Origin: UBA5336 sp038745855
GTDB taxonomy: Bacteria; Pseudomonadota; Alphaproteobacteria; Caulobacterales; Hyphomonadaceae
Length of the DNA: 16,424 bases
Assembly: GCA_038745855.1 (NCBI GenBank)
Contig: JBCDLC010000051.1
Location: forward strand, 1-16,424
Reading direction: 5' to 3'
Positions 1-6,648 of this stretch are shown in pieces. Both the position numbers and the translations under genes were made by a program. The notes beneath the pieces are model-generated. The model was not told the DNA's origin. It did not search any database and saw only the letters and a list, made by a program, of their open reading frames with translations. Numbering within the stretch: the first letter of the stretch is position 1; each line of letters opens with the position of its first letter.

Positions 1-112
1 CCCGCGTGAGGAAATCGGGCGCGAGATGGAGATCATCTCGGCCGATCACGCGGGTATACAGCTGCTCGCCAAAGGGGCGGAGCGCTTCGATGGTGTCGGT
101 GATGTTCGACAT
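1..112 (-). CDS. Unrecognised protein, N-terminal 37 codons (left paralogue, runs off window)
   Basis: The minus strand opens at an ATG (110-112) and stays open to the window edge. It begins MSNITDTIEALRPFGEQLY and has the same 37 residues as the gene at 16103 on the opposite end. The two DNA copies differ at five positions here, all third-base and synonymous (Leu, Asp, Pro, Asp, Phe codons), which indicates selection on the protein. A GTG at 128-130 in frame could add six codons. That stretch carries three differences in 18 bases, including a Pro/His change, so I prefer the inner ATG. No Shine-Dalgarno sequence is visible. I do not recognise the family and assign no function. Confidence 0.6.
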   Translation of the reverse strand, partial: MSNITDTIEALRPFGEQLYTRVIGRDDLHLAPDFLTR

Positions 113-130
113 TTGTGGGGAGCGTATCAC

Positions 131-217
131 GGGCGCGGGCCGGTCGGATAAGTCCAGAGTTTTTGCAACGATTACAGGGCGTGGGGCGTGGATAGGGGAG
201 AAGTTATCCTACATCTC
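131..217 (-). promoter_or_regulatory. Conserved upstream block of the left paralogue
   Basis: Read toward the gene, blocks shared with the right copy are TGTAGGATAACTTCT, CCCTATCCACGCCCC, CTGTAATC, TTGCAAAAACT and CTTATCCGAC, with variable bases between them. GGATA and TATCC bracket the first two blocks as a 5-bp inverted repeat. The pattern looks like a footprint of binding sites or a promoter. No convincing -35/-10 pair stands out; TTATCC with GATACG at 17-bp spacing is the best weak candidate. The function is inferred. Confidence 0.4.
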
Positions 218-305
218 TGGGCGCCTGGCGGCGCAGCGTGGCGCGCGGAGAGAGACCGAGCCAAACCCGCAGTCCTGAACGCCACTGCCGTGGCCTTGTC
301 CGCCT

Positions 306-330
306 GGATTTGATCCACCGGATCAAATCC
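306..330. repeat. Perfect 11-bp inverted repeat with a 3-base loop
   Basis: GGATTTGATCC (306-316) is followed by ACC and then GGATCAAATCC (320-330), an exact inverted copy. It lies downstream of the bciA-like gene, between that gene and the left paralogue unit. It could be a transcription terminator stem, but on the minus strand no T-run follows it. On the plus strand only TTT follows, and no plus-strand gene ends there. No counterpart was seen next to the right arm. Confidence 0.6.
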
Positions 331-355
331 TTTGCTCACGCAGACCGGCTCCTAA

Positions 356-425
356 GTCCATCGCGTCGCGAAGGTCGCAGCCCGAAGCCCAGCGGGCGAT
401 CAAAGCATAAAGAGGGATCCAGGCG
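356..425 (-). repeat. REP-like extragenic repeat, left copy
   Basis: The reverse complement reads GCCTGGATCCCTCTTTATGC, then TTTGATCGCCCGCTGGGCTTC, ending CGCGATGGAC. It matches 15859-15929 at roughly 85 % with one single-base indel. A partial second copy of the core (GATCAAGGCATAAAGA at 433-448, compare GATCAAAGCATAAAGA at 398-413) sits immediately beside it and forms the stop codon and last residues of the bciA-like gene. Two copies in opposite orientation at matching places suggest a dispersed intergenic repeat. Confidence 0.7.
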
Positions 426-434
426 TAAACCAGA

Positions 435-1400
435 TCAAGGCATAAAGACCGCGTGGGCGCCGCGGGTGTCTTGGGCTCTGCCGCTGATGAGGGCGTCGAT
501 GTGGCCTGGCAGGGTGTCGGCGCCGGTTTCGGGCGTGGCGTCCGCGTCGTAGCGGGCGGCGCCAGGGTCCCAGTGGAGCATGGACTCGGTGCCGTAATAG
601 AGCCCGATGCGGGCGAGCGCGGCCTTGCGCTTGAGGGGAGGGGCCAGGGCGCCCGCCGCAGTGAGGCCGCCGGCAATGGCGCGCATGGCCCAGACCGGCA
701 CGGACTGGAACGTGGGCGCCCGATCGAGGCGCTTGAACATGTGCTCTGCCACGTCGCGGGGCGTGAGGGCCGGACCCGGTCCGCCGATGGCGAGGGTCTG
801 GTTGCGGTGTGCCGGGTTGCCGAGGCCCGAAACGATGAAGCGGGCGAGGTCCCGGTCGCTGATCGGTTTGCAGGCCGTAAGCCGCCCATCGCCGAAGACG
901 TGGTAGGGCTTGCCGGACTGGACGCGGGCAAGCTGTCCGGTGAGGGATTTGAAGAAGGCGGTCGGGCGAATGATGGTCCAGTCCAGGGCGCTGGCCTTGA
1001 GTTCGGTCTCGAAGGCCAGCTTGGCGTGCTGGAAGGCGAGTTTGGGCTTTTGCACGCAGATGGCTGAAAGGAGCGTGAAATGGGGGATTTTGGCACCGGT
1101 GGCGGCCTTGAGCAGGGCGGCGTTGGCGCCATGGTCGATGGCCCAGGCCTCATCCGGAACGCCCGTCCTGGAGGCGATGCAACTGATGACAGCGTCAAAG
1201 CGCTCGCCGCGCAGTCCGTCGGTTGCGATGGAGGCGGCATCGGTAACATCGCCGGTGTGCCACGTGGTTCTGGCGGCGGGCGGTCCCTGGCTTCGCCCGA
1301 AGCAGACCGTTTCATACCCTGCGTTCTGGAGCGCTTCCAGCACGGCGCGGCCGATGGTGCCGGTGGCGCCGGTGAGAAAGATACGTGCGGCGGATATCAT
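435..1400 (-). CDS. bciA: BciA-like divinyl chlorophyllide a 8-vinyl-reductase
   Basis: This 321-residue NAD(P)-binding protein has the Rossmann motif GATGTIG at residues 11-17. It also has the hallmark block SAICVQKPKLAFQHAKLAFE (about 112-131), followed by RPTAFFKSL and FGDGRLTACKPISD, which I recognise from BciA. BciA uses NADPH to reduce the 8-vinyl group of divinyl (proto)chlorophyllide in (bacterio)chlorophyll synthesis. Its ATG overlaps the stop of the RusA-type gene (ATGA), so the two are probably translated together. No other pigment gene is present, so the real substrate here is uncertain. Its last codons and stop lie inside a repeat motif. Gene family is clear; function in this cell is inferred. 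Confidence 0.8.
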   Translation of the reverse strand: MISAARIFLTGATGTIGRAVLEALQNAGYETVCFGRSQGPPAARTTWHTGDVTDAASIATDGLRGERFDAVISCIASRTGVPDEAWAIDHGANAALLKAATGAKIPHFTLLSAICVQKPKLAFQHAKLAFETELKASALDWTIIRPTAFFKSLTGQLARVQSGKPYHVFGDGRLTACKPISDRDLARFIVSGLGNPAHRNQTLAIGGPGPALTPRDVAEHMFKRLDRAPTFQSVPVWAMRAIAGGLTAAGALAPPLKRKAALARIGLYYGTESMLHWDPGAARYDADATPETGADTLPGHIDALISGRAQDTRGAHAVFMP

Positions 1401-1765
1401 GGCCGGGCGTCCATCTCGGTCACGCGCATCCAGATGCCTTCGCGCTCACCGACCCGGCGTTCGACCAGCAGGCGGGCGACCTGGTGGTCATCGTCAAAGG
1501 CGTTGCCGGTGAGGCTGTCGAGCAGGGCCTTGGCGAGATTGTCGAGGTCCATCCAGGGCGCATCGCCAGTGTATTCCATGACGATGTGGACGCTGTAATC
1601 GCCCCAGCCGGGGCGGAGGGGGGTGAAATCCTTGCGGAAGAACTCCTTCAGCAGGGTCTTGTAATACTTGGTCTGGGTGGTGAGCCCATGGCAGCGGACT
1701 TCGAGCGCGCCATCATCGGTGAGGCGCGCCCGAACCTTGCCCTTGGTAATCCAGGTGCCGGACAT
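1397..1765 (-). CDS. RusA-family Holliday junction endonuclease
   Basis: At 122 residues this matches RusA in length. It carries the family's acidic core: MDLDNLAKALLD with Asp73, Asp75, Lys79 and Asp83, then FDDDHQV with Asp91-93. These align with the Asp70/Asp72/Lys76/Asp91 set known from E. coli RusA, which resolves four-way DNA junctions as a dimer. RusA genes are often prophage-borne, but no other phage gene is visible here. The gene overlaps the bciA-like start by four bases and lies 44 bp downstream of the acyl-CoA synthetase, so all three may share a transcript. No strong ribosome binding site was noted at its ATG. Confidence 0.85.
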   Translation of the reverse strand: MSGTWITKGKVRARLTDDGALEVRCHGLTTQTKYYKTLLKEFFRKDFTPLRPGWGDYSVHIVMEYTGDAPWMDLDNLAKALLDSLTGNAFDDDHQVARLLVERRVGEREGIWMRVTEMDARP

Positions 1766-1809
1766 GGGAATGGGGTAGGGCCTCGGCCCGGCCTCTGCAA
1801 TCGGGTGCC

Positions 1810-3498
1810 CTATCCCACGAGCTGTTTCTTGATGTCCTTCTTGAGGAACTTGCCGCTGGCGTTGCGGGGAAGGGGATCGTCCAGGAACCAGATGTGGCGG
1901 GGCATCTTGTGCTTGGCCATATGGGCCATGCAGTGGGCCTGGAGGGTGTCTGTGTCGAGGGTTTCGCCGGGTTTGAGGACGACAGCGGCGGCGACTTCCT
2001 CACCGAGGCGGTCATCGGGGACGCCGAAGACAGTGCACTCGGCAACGGCCGGGTGGCGATAGAGGGTGGCTTCGACCTCGGCGCAATAGACATTTTCGCC
2101 GCCGCGCAGGACCATGTCCTTCTTCCGGTCGACGATGTAGATGAAGCCCTGCTCATCGATGCGGGCGATGTCGCCCGTGTGGAGCCAGCCATCGGTAATG
2201 GTTTCGGCGGTCGCTTCGGGGCGATTGAGGTAGCCCTTGATGACACAGGAGCCCCGGACCCAGAGCTCACCAAGCGCGCCCTGTGGGACGGTGTTGCCGT
2301 CATCGTCGACACATTTGGCTTCGAAGTTCGGCATGGCTGGGCCGACACTCTCGGGCCTGTCGACAAAGAAGTCGCCCGAGAGCGCGGTGATGATCCCGCA
2401 GGTTTCTGTCATGCCATAACCGGTGGAGGGGCGGGCAGTGACGACCTTGTCCTCGATCTTCTGGACGAGATCGGGCGGCACCTGGGCGCCGCCGCCGGAA
2501 ACGCCGGTGAGGCTGGAGGTGTCGGTGGTTGCAAAATCGGGATGGTTGATGAGCTCTCGTCCCATGACCGGGACGCCGCCGATGGAGGTGACCTTCTCGG
2601 CCTCGATCAGGCGGAGCGCTTCTCCAGCGTCCCAGCGATACATGAGGACGATGGTTCCGCCCGCCGCCGTCGCAGCGTAGGCGCCGCAATTATTAGCGGT
2701 GACGTGGAAGAGGGGCGTTGTCACGAGACCGACGGGAATGGGCGGTTCCGCTGGCGGCTCTTCGCCTTTTGCCATGAGCGAGGCCATGGCCATGGAGGTG
2801 GTGCCGTAGATCATGTTCATGAGGTTGGACACACATCCCCGATGGGTGAGCTGTGCGCCTTTTGGGAAGCCCGTGGTGCCGGACGTGTAGAAGATACAGG
2901 CGTCGGCATCGGGATCGACCGCAACGTCCGGCATCGCGCCGCCGTTCTCCAGCACCTTCGGCCAGGGCCAGACTTCGTCGCCAGCCTGGGTCAGCCGGAC
3001 GCCGACCTGTATCATCCCGATGTCAGAGATGACGTCCGAGATCTGCTGTGCCCGCTCGAAGCGCTCCTGGTCCATGAAAAGGACCTTGGGCTCTGAATCC
3101 TTGAGCCCGTAGGCCATCTCCTCCGGGGTCCACCAGGCGTTCATGCCGACCACGGCGACACCGACCGAAGTGCAGGCCCAGTAGATCAGCATCCATTCGG
3201 GATAGTTCCGCATCGCAACAGCCACCCGGTCGCCGGGTTTGACGCCTTGGTCGAACAGCCAGGATGCGATCGCAGCGACCTGGGCGTGGGCCTCGGCATA
3301 GGTGATGCGCTCGTCCTGGTAGACGATGTAGGTGCGGTCTGCGAAGGCGGCGGTGGAAAGCCAGAACTCGCGAATGCTGTTCGGGGCTTGCTTGAAGGTG
3401 CGGAGTGTCTGGCCCATCACTTCGGCCTCGACAACCTCAAAATCCCCGCCTGGCCCGCTCAGGGCCGCACGAACCTTCTCCAACTCGGCGTAGTGCAT
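1810..3498 (-). CDS. AMP-forming acyl-CoA synthetase (fatty-acid CoA ligase family)
   Basis: This 562-residue ANL-superfamily enzyme activates a carboxylic acid with ATP and then forms the CoA thioester. Visible motifs are the phosphate loop YTSGTTGFPKG at 204-214, YGMTE at 361-365, GWLHTGD at 437-443, the hinge region DRKKDM near 457-462, and the catalytic lysine of NASGK at Lys550. The start was set at 3498 rather than 3540 because GGAGGA lies seven bases upstream of that ATG. The acyl chain cannot be told from the sequence; a medium- or long-chain fatty acid is likely. It is transcribed divergently from fumC across a 196-bp gap. Confidence 0.92.
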   Translation of the reverse strand: MHYAELEKVRAALSGPGGDFEVVEAEVMGQTLRTFKQAPNSIREFWLSTAAFADRTYIVYQDERITYAEAHAQVAAIASWLFDQGVKPGDRVAVAMRNYPEWMLIYWACTSVGVAVVGMNAWWTPEEMAYGLKDSEPKVLFMDQERFERAQQISDVISDIGMIQVGVRLTQAGDEVWPWPKVLENGGAMPDVAVDPDADACIFYTSGTTGFPKGAQLTHRGCVSNLMNMIYGTTSMAMASLMAKGEEPPAEPPIPVGLVTTPLFHVTANNCGAYAATAAGGTIVLMYRWDAGEALRLIEAEKVTSIGGVPVMGRELINHPDFATTDTSSLTGVSGGGAQVPPDLVQKIEDKVVTARPSTGYGMTETCGIITALSGDFFVDRPESVGPAMPNFEAKCVDDDGNTVPQGALGELWVRGSCVIKGYLNRPEATAETITDGWLHTGDIARIDEQGFIYIVDRKKDMVLRGGENVYCAEVEATLYRHPAVAECTVFGVPDDRLGEEVAAAVVLKPGETLDTDTLQAHCMAHMAKHKMPRHIWFLDDPLPRNASGKFLKKDIKKQLVG

Positions 3499-3694
3499 GT
3501 TTCCTCCGCAGCATGTCTGTTTGATTGGCATGATAAACAATTGCGCGCGCGGCGGTAGGTGTCACATTGGGGCATTGGATGCGAGCGGTCTGACGAGGGT
3601 GTGGAGGCTGCGATGGCCAGACCTAAAATGATGGGCCGCTTGTGCGGGGCGCCGCCCATGGTACACCGGCGCGGACTGAGTGCTGGAGACCCGA

Positions 3695-5098
3695 ATGGCT
3701 GATCAAACAACGCGAACCGAGACCGATACGATGGGACCGGTTGAGGTTCCGGCGGACCGCTATTGGGGCGCCCAGGCCCAGCGGTCGTTGGGCAATTTCA
3801 AGATCGGATGGGAACGCCAGCCAGAGCCGATCGTTCGCGGCTTGGGAATTGTCAAGAAAGCCGCCTGCGAGGCCAATCTGGCGCTCGGTAAGATGGATGC
3901 CGAGATTGGTGGAGCGCTCCTGAAGGCCGCCGATGAGGTGATTGAAGGCAAGCTGGACGATCATTTCCCGCTCGTGGTGTGGCAGACCGGGTCCGGCACC
4001 CAGTCCAACATGAATGCCAACGAGGTGATCGCGAACCGGGCGATCGAGATCCTGGGCGGGGAGATCGGTTCGAAAAGCCCAGTCCACCCCAATGATCACT
4101 GTAATATGAGCCAGTCCTCGAACGACACGTTCCCGACGGCGATGCACATCGCGTGTGCAGAAGAAGTGACCCACCGCCTGCTGCCGGCCCTGCGGGTGTT
4201 GCACAATGCGCTGAACGACAAAGCGGAGGCGTGGAAAACGATCATCAAGATCGGGCGGACCCATACCCAGGATGCAACGCCTGTGACGCTCGGCCAGGAG
4301 TTCTCCGGCTATGCAAAACAGCTCGAGAACGGGATTGCGCGGATCGAGCAAACACTGCCCGCGGTCATGGAACTGGCCCAGGGCGGCACCGCTGTTGGGA
4401 CCGGCCTGGCGAGTCCTGAGGGGTTCGACGTGATGGTGGCCGACAAGATCGCGCAGATCACCGGACTGCCCTTCAAGACCGCGCCGAACAAGTTCGAAGC
4501 GCTGGCCGCCCACGATGCGATGGTCATGGCCCATGGGGCGGTCACGACCGTGGCGATGAGCTGTTTCAAGATCGCCAACGATATCCGCTTCCTGGGATCG
4601 GGCCCGCGTTCCGGATTGGGGGAGTTGGCCCTGCCGGAGAACGAGCCGGGAAGCTCGATCATGCCGGGCAAGGTGAACCCGACCCAGTGCGAGGCGATGA
4701 CCCAGGTCTGTGCGCATATCCATGGCAACAACGCTGCGATCGGTTTTGCCGGTAGCCAGGGCCATTTCGAGCTCAATGTGTTCAACCCGATGATGGCGTA
4801 CAACTTCCTGCAATCGGTGCGGCTCCTGGCCGATGCGTCGGTGAGCTTCACCGAGAATTGCGTGGTTGGGATCGAACCGCGGCTGGAGAATATCCAGCAG
4901 GGGCTGGAGAACTCTCTGATGCTGGTGACGCCGCTGAAAGAGAAATACGGCTATGACCGGGCGGCGAAGATCGCGAAAACGGCCCACAAGAACGGCACTA
5001 CCCTGCGGGAAGAAGCGATCGCCGACGGTATCCCGGCGGAGGATTTCGACACCATTGTCGATCCGGCGAAGATGATCGGGCCGACACCGCGAGGGTGA
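3695..5098 (+). CDS. fumC: Class II fumarate hydratase
   Basis: This 467-residue protein matches the usual FumC length. FumC interconverts fumarate and malate in the TCA cycle as a cytoplasmic homotetramer without an iron-sulfur cluster. Signature blocks are TGSGTQSNMNANEV near residue 98, HPNDHCNMSQSSNDTFPTAM near 130, GRTHTQDATP near 188 and the superfamily signature GSSIMPGKVNP near 319-329, whose loop holds the catalytic serine. The start at 3695 has GGAG eight bases upstream, better than the in-frame codon at 3680. A lone TAAAAT at 3624-3629 could be a -10 element, but no matching -35 was found. The toxin-antitoxin palindrome begins nine bases after the stop. Confidence 0.97.
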   Translation: MADQTTRTETDTMGPVEVPADRYWGAQAQRSLGNFKIGWERQPEPIVRGLGIVKKAACEANLALGKMDAEIGGALLKAADEVIEGKLDDHFPLVVWQTGSGTQSNMNANEVIANRAIEILGGEIGSKSPVHPNDHCNMSQSSNDTFPTAMHIACAEEVTHRLLPALRVLHNALNDKAEAWKTIIKIGRTHTQDATPVTLGQEFSGYAKQLENGIARIEQTLPAVMELAQGGTAVGTGLASPEGFDVMVADKIAQITGLPFKTAPNKFEALAAHDAMVMAHGAVTTVAMSCFKIANDIRFLGSGPRSGLGELALPENEPGSSIMPGKVNPTQCEAMTQVCAHIHGNNAAIGFAGSQGHFELNVFNPMMAYNFLQSVRLLADASVSFTENCVVGIEPRLENIQQGLENSLMLVTPLKEKYGYDRAAKIAKTAHKNGTTLREEAIADGIPAEDFDTIVDPAKMIGPTPRG

Positions 5099-5106
5099 GT
5101 TTACTA

Positions 5107-5128
5107 TTTGTACAGCCGGCTGTACAAA
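5107..5128. promoter_or_regulatory. Perfect 22-bp palindrome, putative operator of the toxin-antitoxin pair
   Basis: The half-site TTTGTACAGCC is followed directly by its exact reverse complement. It sits six bases before the preferred ATG of the XRE–CcdA antitoxin and nine bases after fumC. With no unpaired loop it fits a dimer-binding DNA site better than an RNA terminator. XRE antitoxins usually repress their own operon by binding such a site. TACTAT at 5102-5107 could be a -10 element touching the palindrome, but no good -35 is seen. The sequence fact is certain; the operator role is inferred. Confidence 0.7.
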
Positions 5129-5133
5129 CGGGC

Positions 5134-5595
5134 ATGGACTTGCGACGTTGGAGACGGGCCGAAGGGCTGACGGCTGCTGAATTTGGCAGGCGCGTTGGAG
5201 CGTCCGGGGAGTCAATCTCCTGCTACGAGAGGGGGACCCGGCGGCCAAGGCCGGAGATCGCGCGCCGCATTGAGGAAGAAACCCGGGGGATGGTGGCCGC
5301 AAGCAGCTTGCTTGGCCTCGGTAATTCCGGCGGGCCGGCGGTCCGGGAAAATGCTAAGCCTTTCGATTCCGGCTCGGACGTTCCGGTCAAGGTGCCAGAG
5401 CATTTGCTTCGGCTTGCAGAGGATTATGGGCTGGACGTCCCCGCGCTGCTCGCTGAGGGGGGAATCGATGCGGTCGCTGAGGCGGGCCGAAAGGCGTTCT
5501 ACGAGGCGAACAAGGACGCGATTGAGGCCAACCGGCGGCATGTCGAGAAATACGGTACCTTTGCCGAGCGGCATGGGGTGTTCCCGAATCGGTGA
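5134..5595 (+). CDS. ccdA: Antitoxin: XRE helix-turn-helix fused to a CcdA-like domain
   Basis: This 153-residue protein has two parts. Residues 1-50 form an XRE/Cro-type helix-turn-helix (RRAEGLTAAEFGRRVG, then SISCYERGTRRPRPE). After a Gly/Pro-rich linker (about 58-82), residues 83-150 resemble a whole CcdA: a ribbon-helix-helix-like start (VPVKVPEHLLRLAEDYGLDV), then the toxin-binding tail FYEANKDAIEANRRHVEKYG followed by TFAE. F-plasmid CcdA has the same tail pattern (WKAEN…GSFAD). CcdA neutralises CcdB and represses the operon. I chose the ATG at 5134 because the GTG at 5095 would translate through the palindrome. The stop overlaps the toxin start (GTGA). Confidence 0.82.
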   Translation: MDLRRWRRAEGLTAAEFGRRVGASGESISCYERGTRRPRPEIARRIEEETRGMVAASSLLGLGNSGGPAVRENAKPFDSGSDVPVKVPEHLLRLAEDYGLDVPALLAEGGIDAVAEAGRKAFYEANKDAIEANRRHVEKYGTFAERHGVFPNR

Positions 5596-5894
5596 AGCCG
5601 TTTGATGCCTTCGAGATCGATGATCCGGGCGGAGCGGTCGGCGTCGTTGTGTTGCAAGGCGCTTATTACCTGGATCTGCCAACAGTTCTGGTGGCGCCGC
5701 TCTACCGGCTCGATAGCGGATTGAAATACGACATCATCAATCCTGAAGTGTCCTTTTATGGTGACCGATTGATCGTCAAGCTCGACAGGATGGCGGCTTT
5801 GCCGGCGGACACGCTTGTGCGGAGGATCGGCTCGATTTTAGCGTATGCCGACGAGATCAAGAACGCGTTGGACCGGTTGATAGGCGGGTACTGA
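5592..5894 (+). CDS. ccdB: CcdB-like toxin
   Basis: At 100 residues this matches CcdB (101). Similarity is clearest in the second half: VAPLYRL near 34-40, LDRMAALPADTL near 64-75 and DEIKNALDRLIGGY at 87-100. These compare with F-plasmid CcdB's IPLASARL, MASVPVSVI and NDIKNAINLMFWGI. CcdB traps DNA gyrase on cut DNA by binding GyrA. The known toxin needs its C-terminal Trp-Gly-Ile; here the end is Gly-Gly-Tyr, so the tryptophan is missing. It starts with GTG overlapping the antitoxin stop, the usual coupled order. Family assignment is strong; whether it still poisons gyrase is open. Confidence 0.83.
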   Translation: MKPFDAFEIDDPGGAVGVVVLQGAYYLDLPTVLVAPLYRLDSGLKYDIINPEVSFYGDRLIVKLDRMAALPADTLVRRIGSILAYADEIKNALDRLIGGY

Positions 5895-5952
5895 CCGGGG
5901 GGCGAGACTCGGGTACGAGCCGTCGTTGAAGGCATATGGATGGAGTGACCCC

Positions 5953-6255
5953 ATGAGCACGGCCCCAGTTGGATCGAAGGCAAACCCGTCAGAATTCGAC
6001 GCTTACGGCCCGTTGGCCGACGACGAGCCTTATTTCACGCTGGCGGCCCATGACCCCCTGTCGAGCGCGTTGGTGGAGCTGCATGCCTATATTGGCGCGG
6101 GACAAACGGGCGCCGCACAAAACAAGCTCGCCGAGATCATGGAGCTGACGCGGGAAAAGCCGCCGCGTCCTGCCGGTAGCCCGAAGTATCGGGAAACTTT
6201 CGCGATTTCTATCGCCATGGAACAGTGGCGCGTTGCCAATCCGAAACCGGGCTAG
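5953..6255 (+). CDS. Small hypothetical protein
   Basis: I do not recognise this 100-residue soluble protein. It starts at an ATG with GGAG seven bases upstream, which is better than the TTG at 5926. It has no signal peptide or membrane segment. The N-terminal third is acidic (DAYGPLADDEPYF), the middle looks helical (LSSALVELHAYIGAG…QNKLAEIMELTRE), and the C-terminal part contains SIAMEQWRVANPKPG. It lies 58 bp after the toxin and six bases before the DUF4169 gene, so it probably shares a transcript with the latter. Confidence 0.7.
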   Translation: MSTAPVGSKANPSEFDAYGPLADDEPYFTLAAHDPLSSALVELHAYIGAGQTGAAQNKLAEIMELTREKPPRPAGSPKYRETFAISIAMEQWRVANPKPG

Positions 6256-6261
6256 TGGCCG

Positions 6262-6450
6262 GTGGTCGAGCCGATCAATCTGAACAAGGCGCGAAAAGCG
6301 CGCGCGCGGGCTGCCGAGAAGCAGCAGGCGACTGAGAACCGTCTCAAGCATGGACGGACCAAGGTCCAGAAACAGGCCGACCGTGCCCAGGCCAGCCGGC
6401 AAAAAGGCGATATCGACGGAAGACGCCTTGAGCCTGATTCGCCCGAATGA
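6262..6450 (+). CDS. DUF4169 family protein
   Basis: This 62-residue, highly charged protein starts with GTG. The opening EPINLNKARKARARA and the later ENRLKHGRTK are the conserved features of DUF4169, a small alphaproteobacterial family of unknown function. The rest is Lys/Arg/Gln-rich and probably helical or disordered. It lies six bases downstream of the preceding hypothetical gene. No function is known to me. Confidence 0.75.
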   Translation: MVEPINLNKARKARARAAEKQQATENRLKHGRTKVQKQADRAQASRQKGDIDGRRLEPDSPE

Positions 6451-6613
6451 TGGCCATCGGCGGAGCGATCGGTGCCCCGTGCGGACGTAAGGGGGCATCT
6501 CACCGCGGACGGCCGATGAGGCCTGACGCGAGCGAATGCGGGCACCCGTCGCCTCCATCGCTTGTCATGCGAGCGGTGCGTTGCGCTGGTTGAGTAGGCG
6601 GGCTACGCCTCTT

Positions 6614-6636
6614 CCATGGCATTTGGTTCGCCATGG
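6614..6636 (+). repeat. Short inverted repeat before the S46 peptidase ribosome binding site
   Basis: CCATGGC (6614-6620) and GCCATGG (6630-6636) are exact inverted copies with a nine-base spacer. The right arm shares two bases with GGAGGG (6635-6640), the likely ribosome binding site of the gene at 6649. As RNA, the hairpin could limit ribosome access. Seven-base arms are short, so this may be chance. Confidence 0.35.
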
Positions 6637-6648
6637 AGGGTGGAGCGC

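Larger units (their letters stand above)
1..220. repeat. Left arm of a 220-bp inverted repeat (partner 15995-16214)
   Basis: The reverse complement of this segment aligns without gaps to 15995-16214. By hand I count about 23 differences, roughly 90 % identity. It covers the first 37 codons of the left paralogue plus about 108 bp upstream. Differences are unevenly spread: the coding part is most conserved, and the upstream part is conserved in blocks. The repeat reaches the window edge, so its true outer limit is unknown. Confidence 0.9.

Noticed and set aside
323..1315. 330-codon minus-strand frame overlapping the bciA-like gene
   Set aside because: Its product is Pro/Ser/Ala/Arg-rich and lacks domains. 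The overlapping frame 435-1400 encodes a clear reductase.
1397..1765. RusA-type gene as evidence of a prophage
   Set aside because: No other phage gene is present, and isolated RusA homologues occur in bacterial chromosomes.
1894..3096. 400-codon plus-strand frame opposite the acyl-CoA synthetase
   Set aside because: It is antisense to a gene with all ANL motifs, and its translation shows only Gly/Asp-rich shadow composition.
5107..5128. Palindrome as a rho-independent terminator of fumC
   Set aside because: It has no loop bases and no T-run after it, and it lies directly before an XRE gene.
5095..5133. GTG start of the antitoxin at 5095
   Set aside because: It would translate through the palindrome and overlap fumC. 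The XRE fold begins naturally at the ATG at 5134.
3623..5302. 559-codon open frame on the minus strand opposite fumC and the antitoxin
   Set aside because: It lies antisense to an unmistakable fumC with all family motifs. Its translation is Arg/His/Leu/Gly-rich with no recognisable domain, as expected for a high-GC shadow frame.
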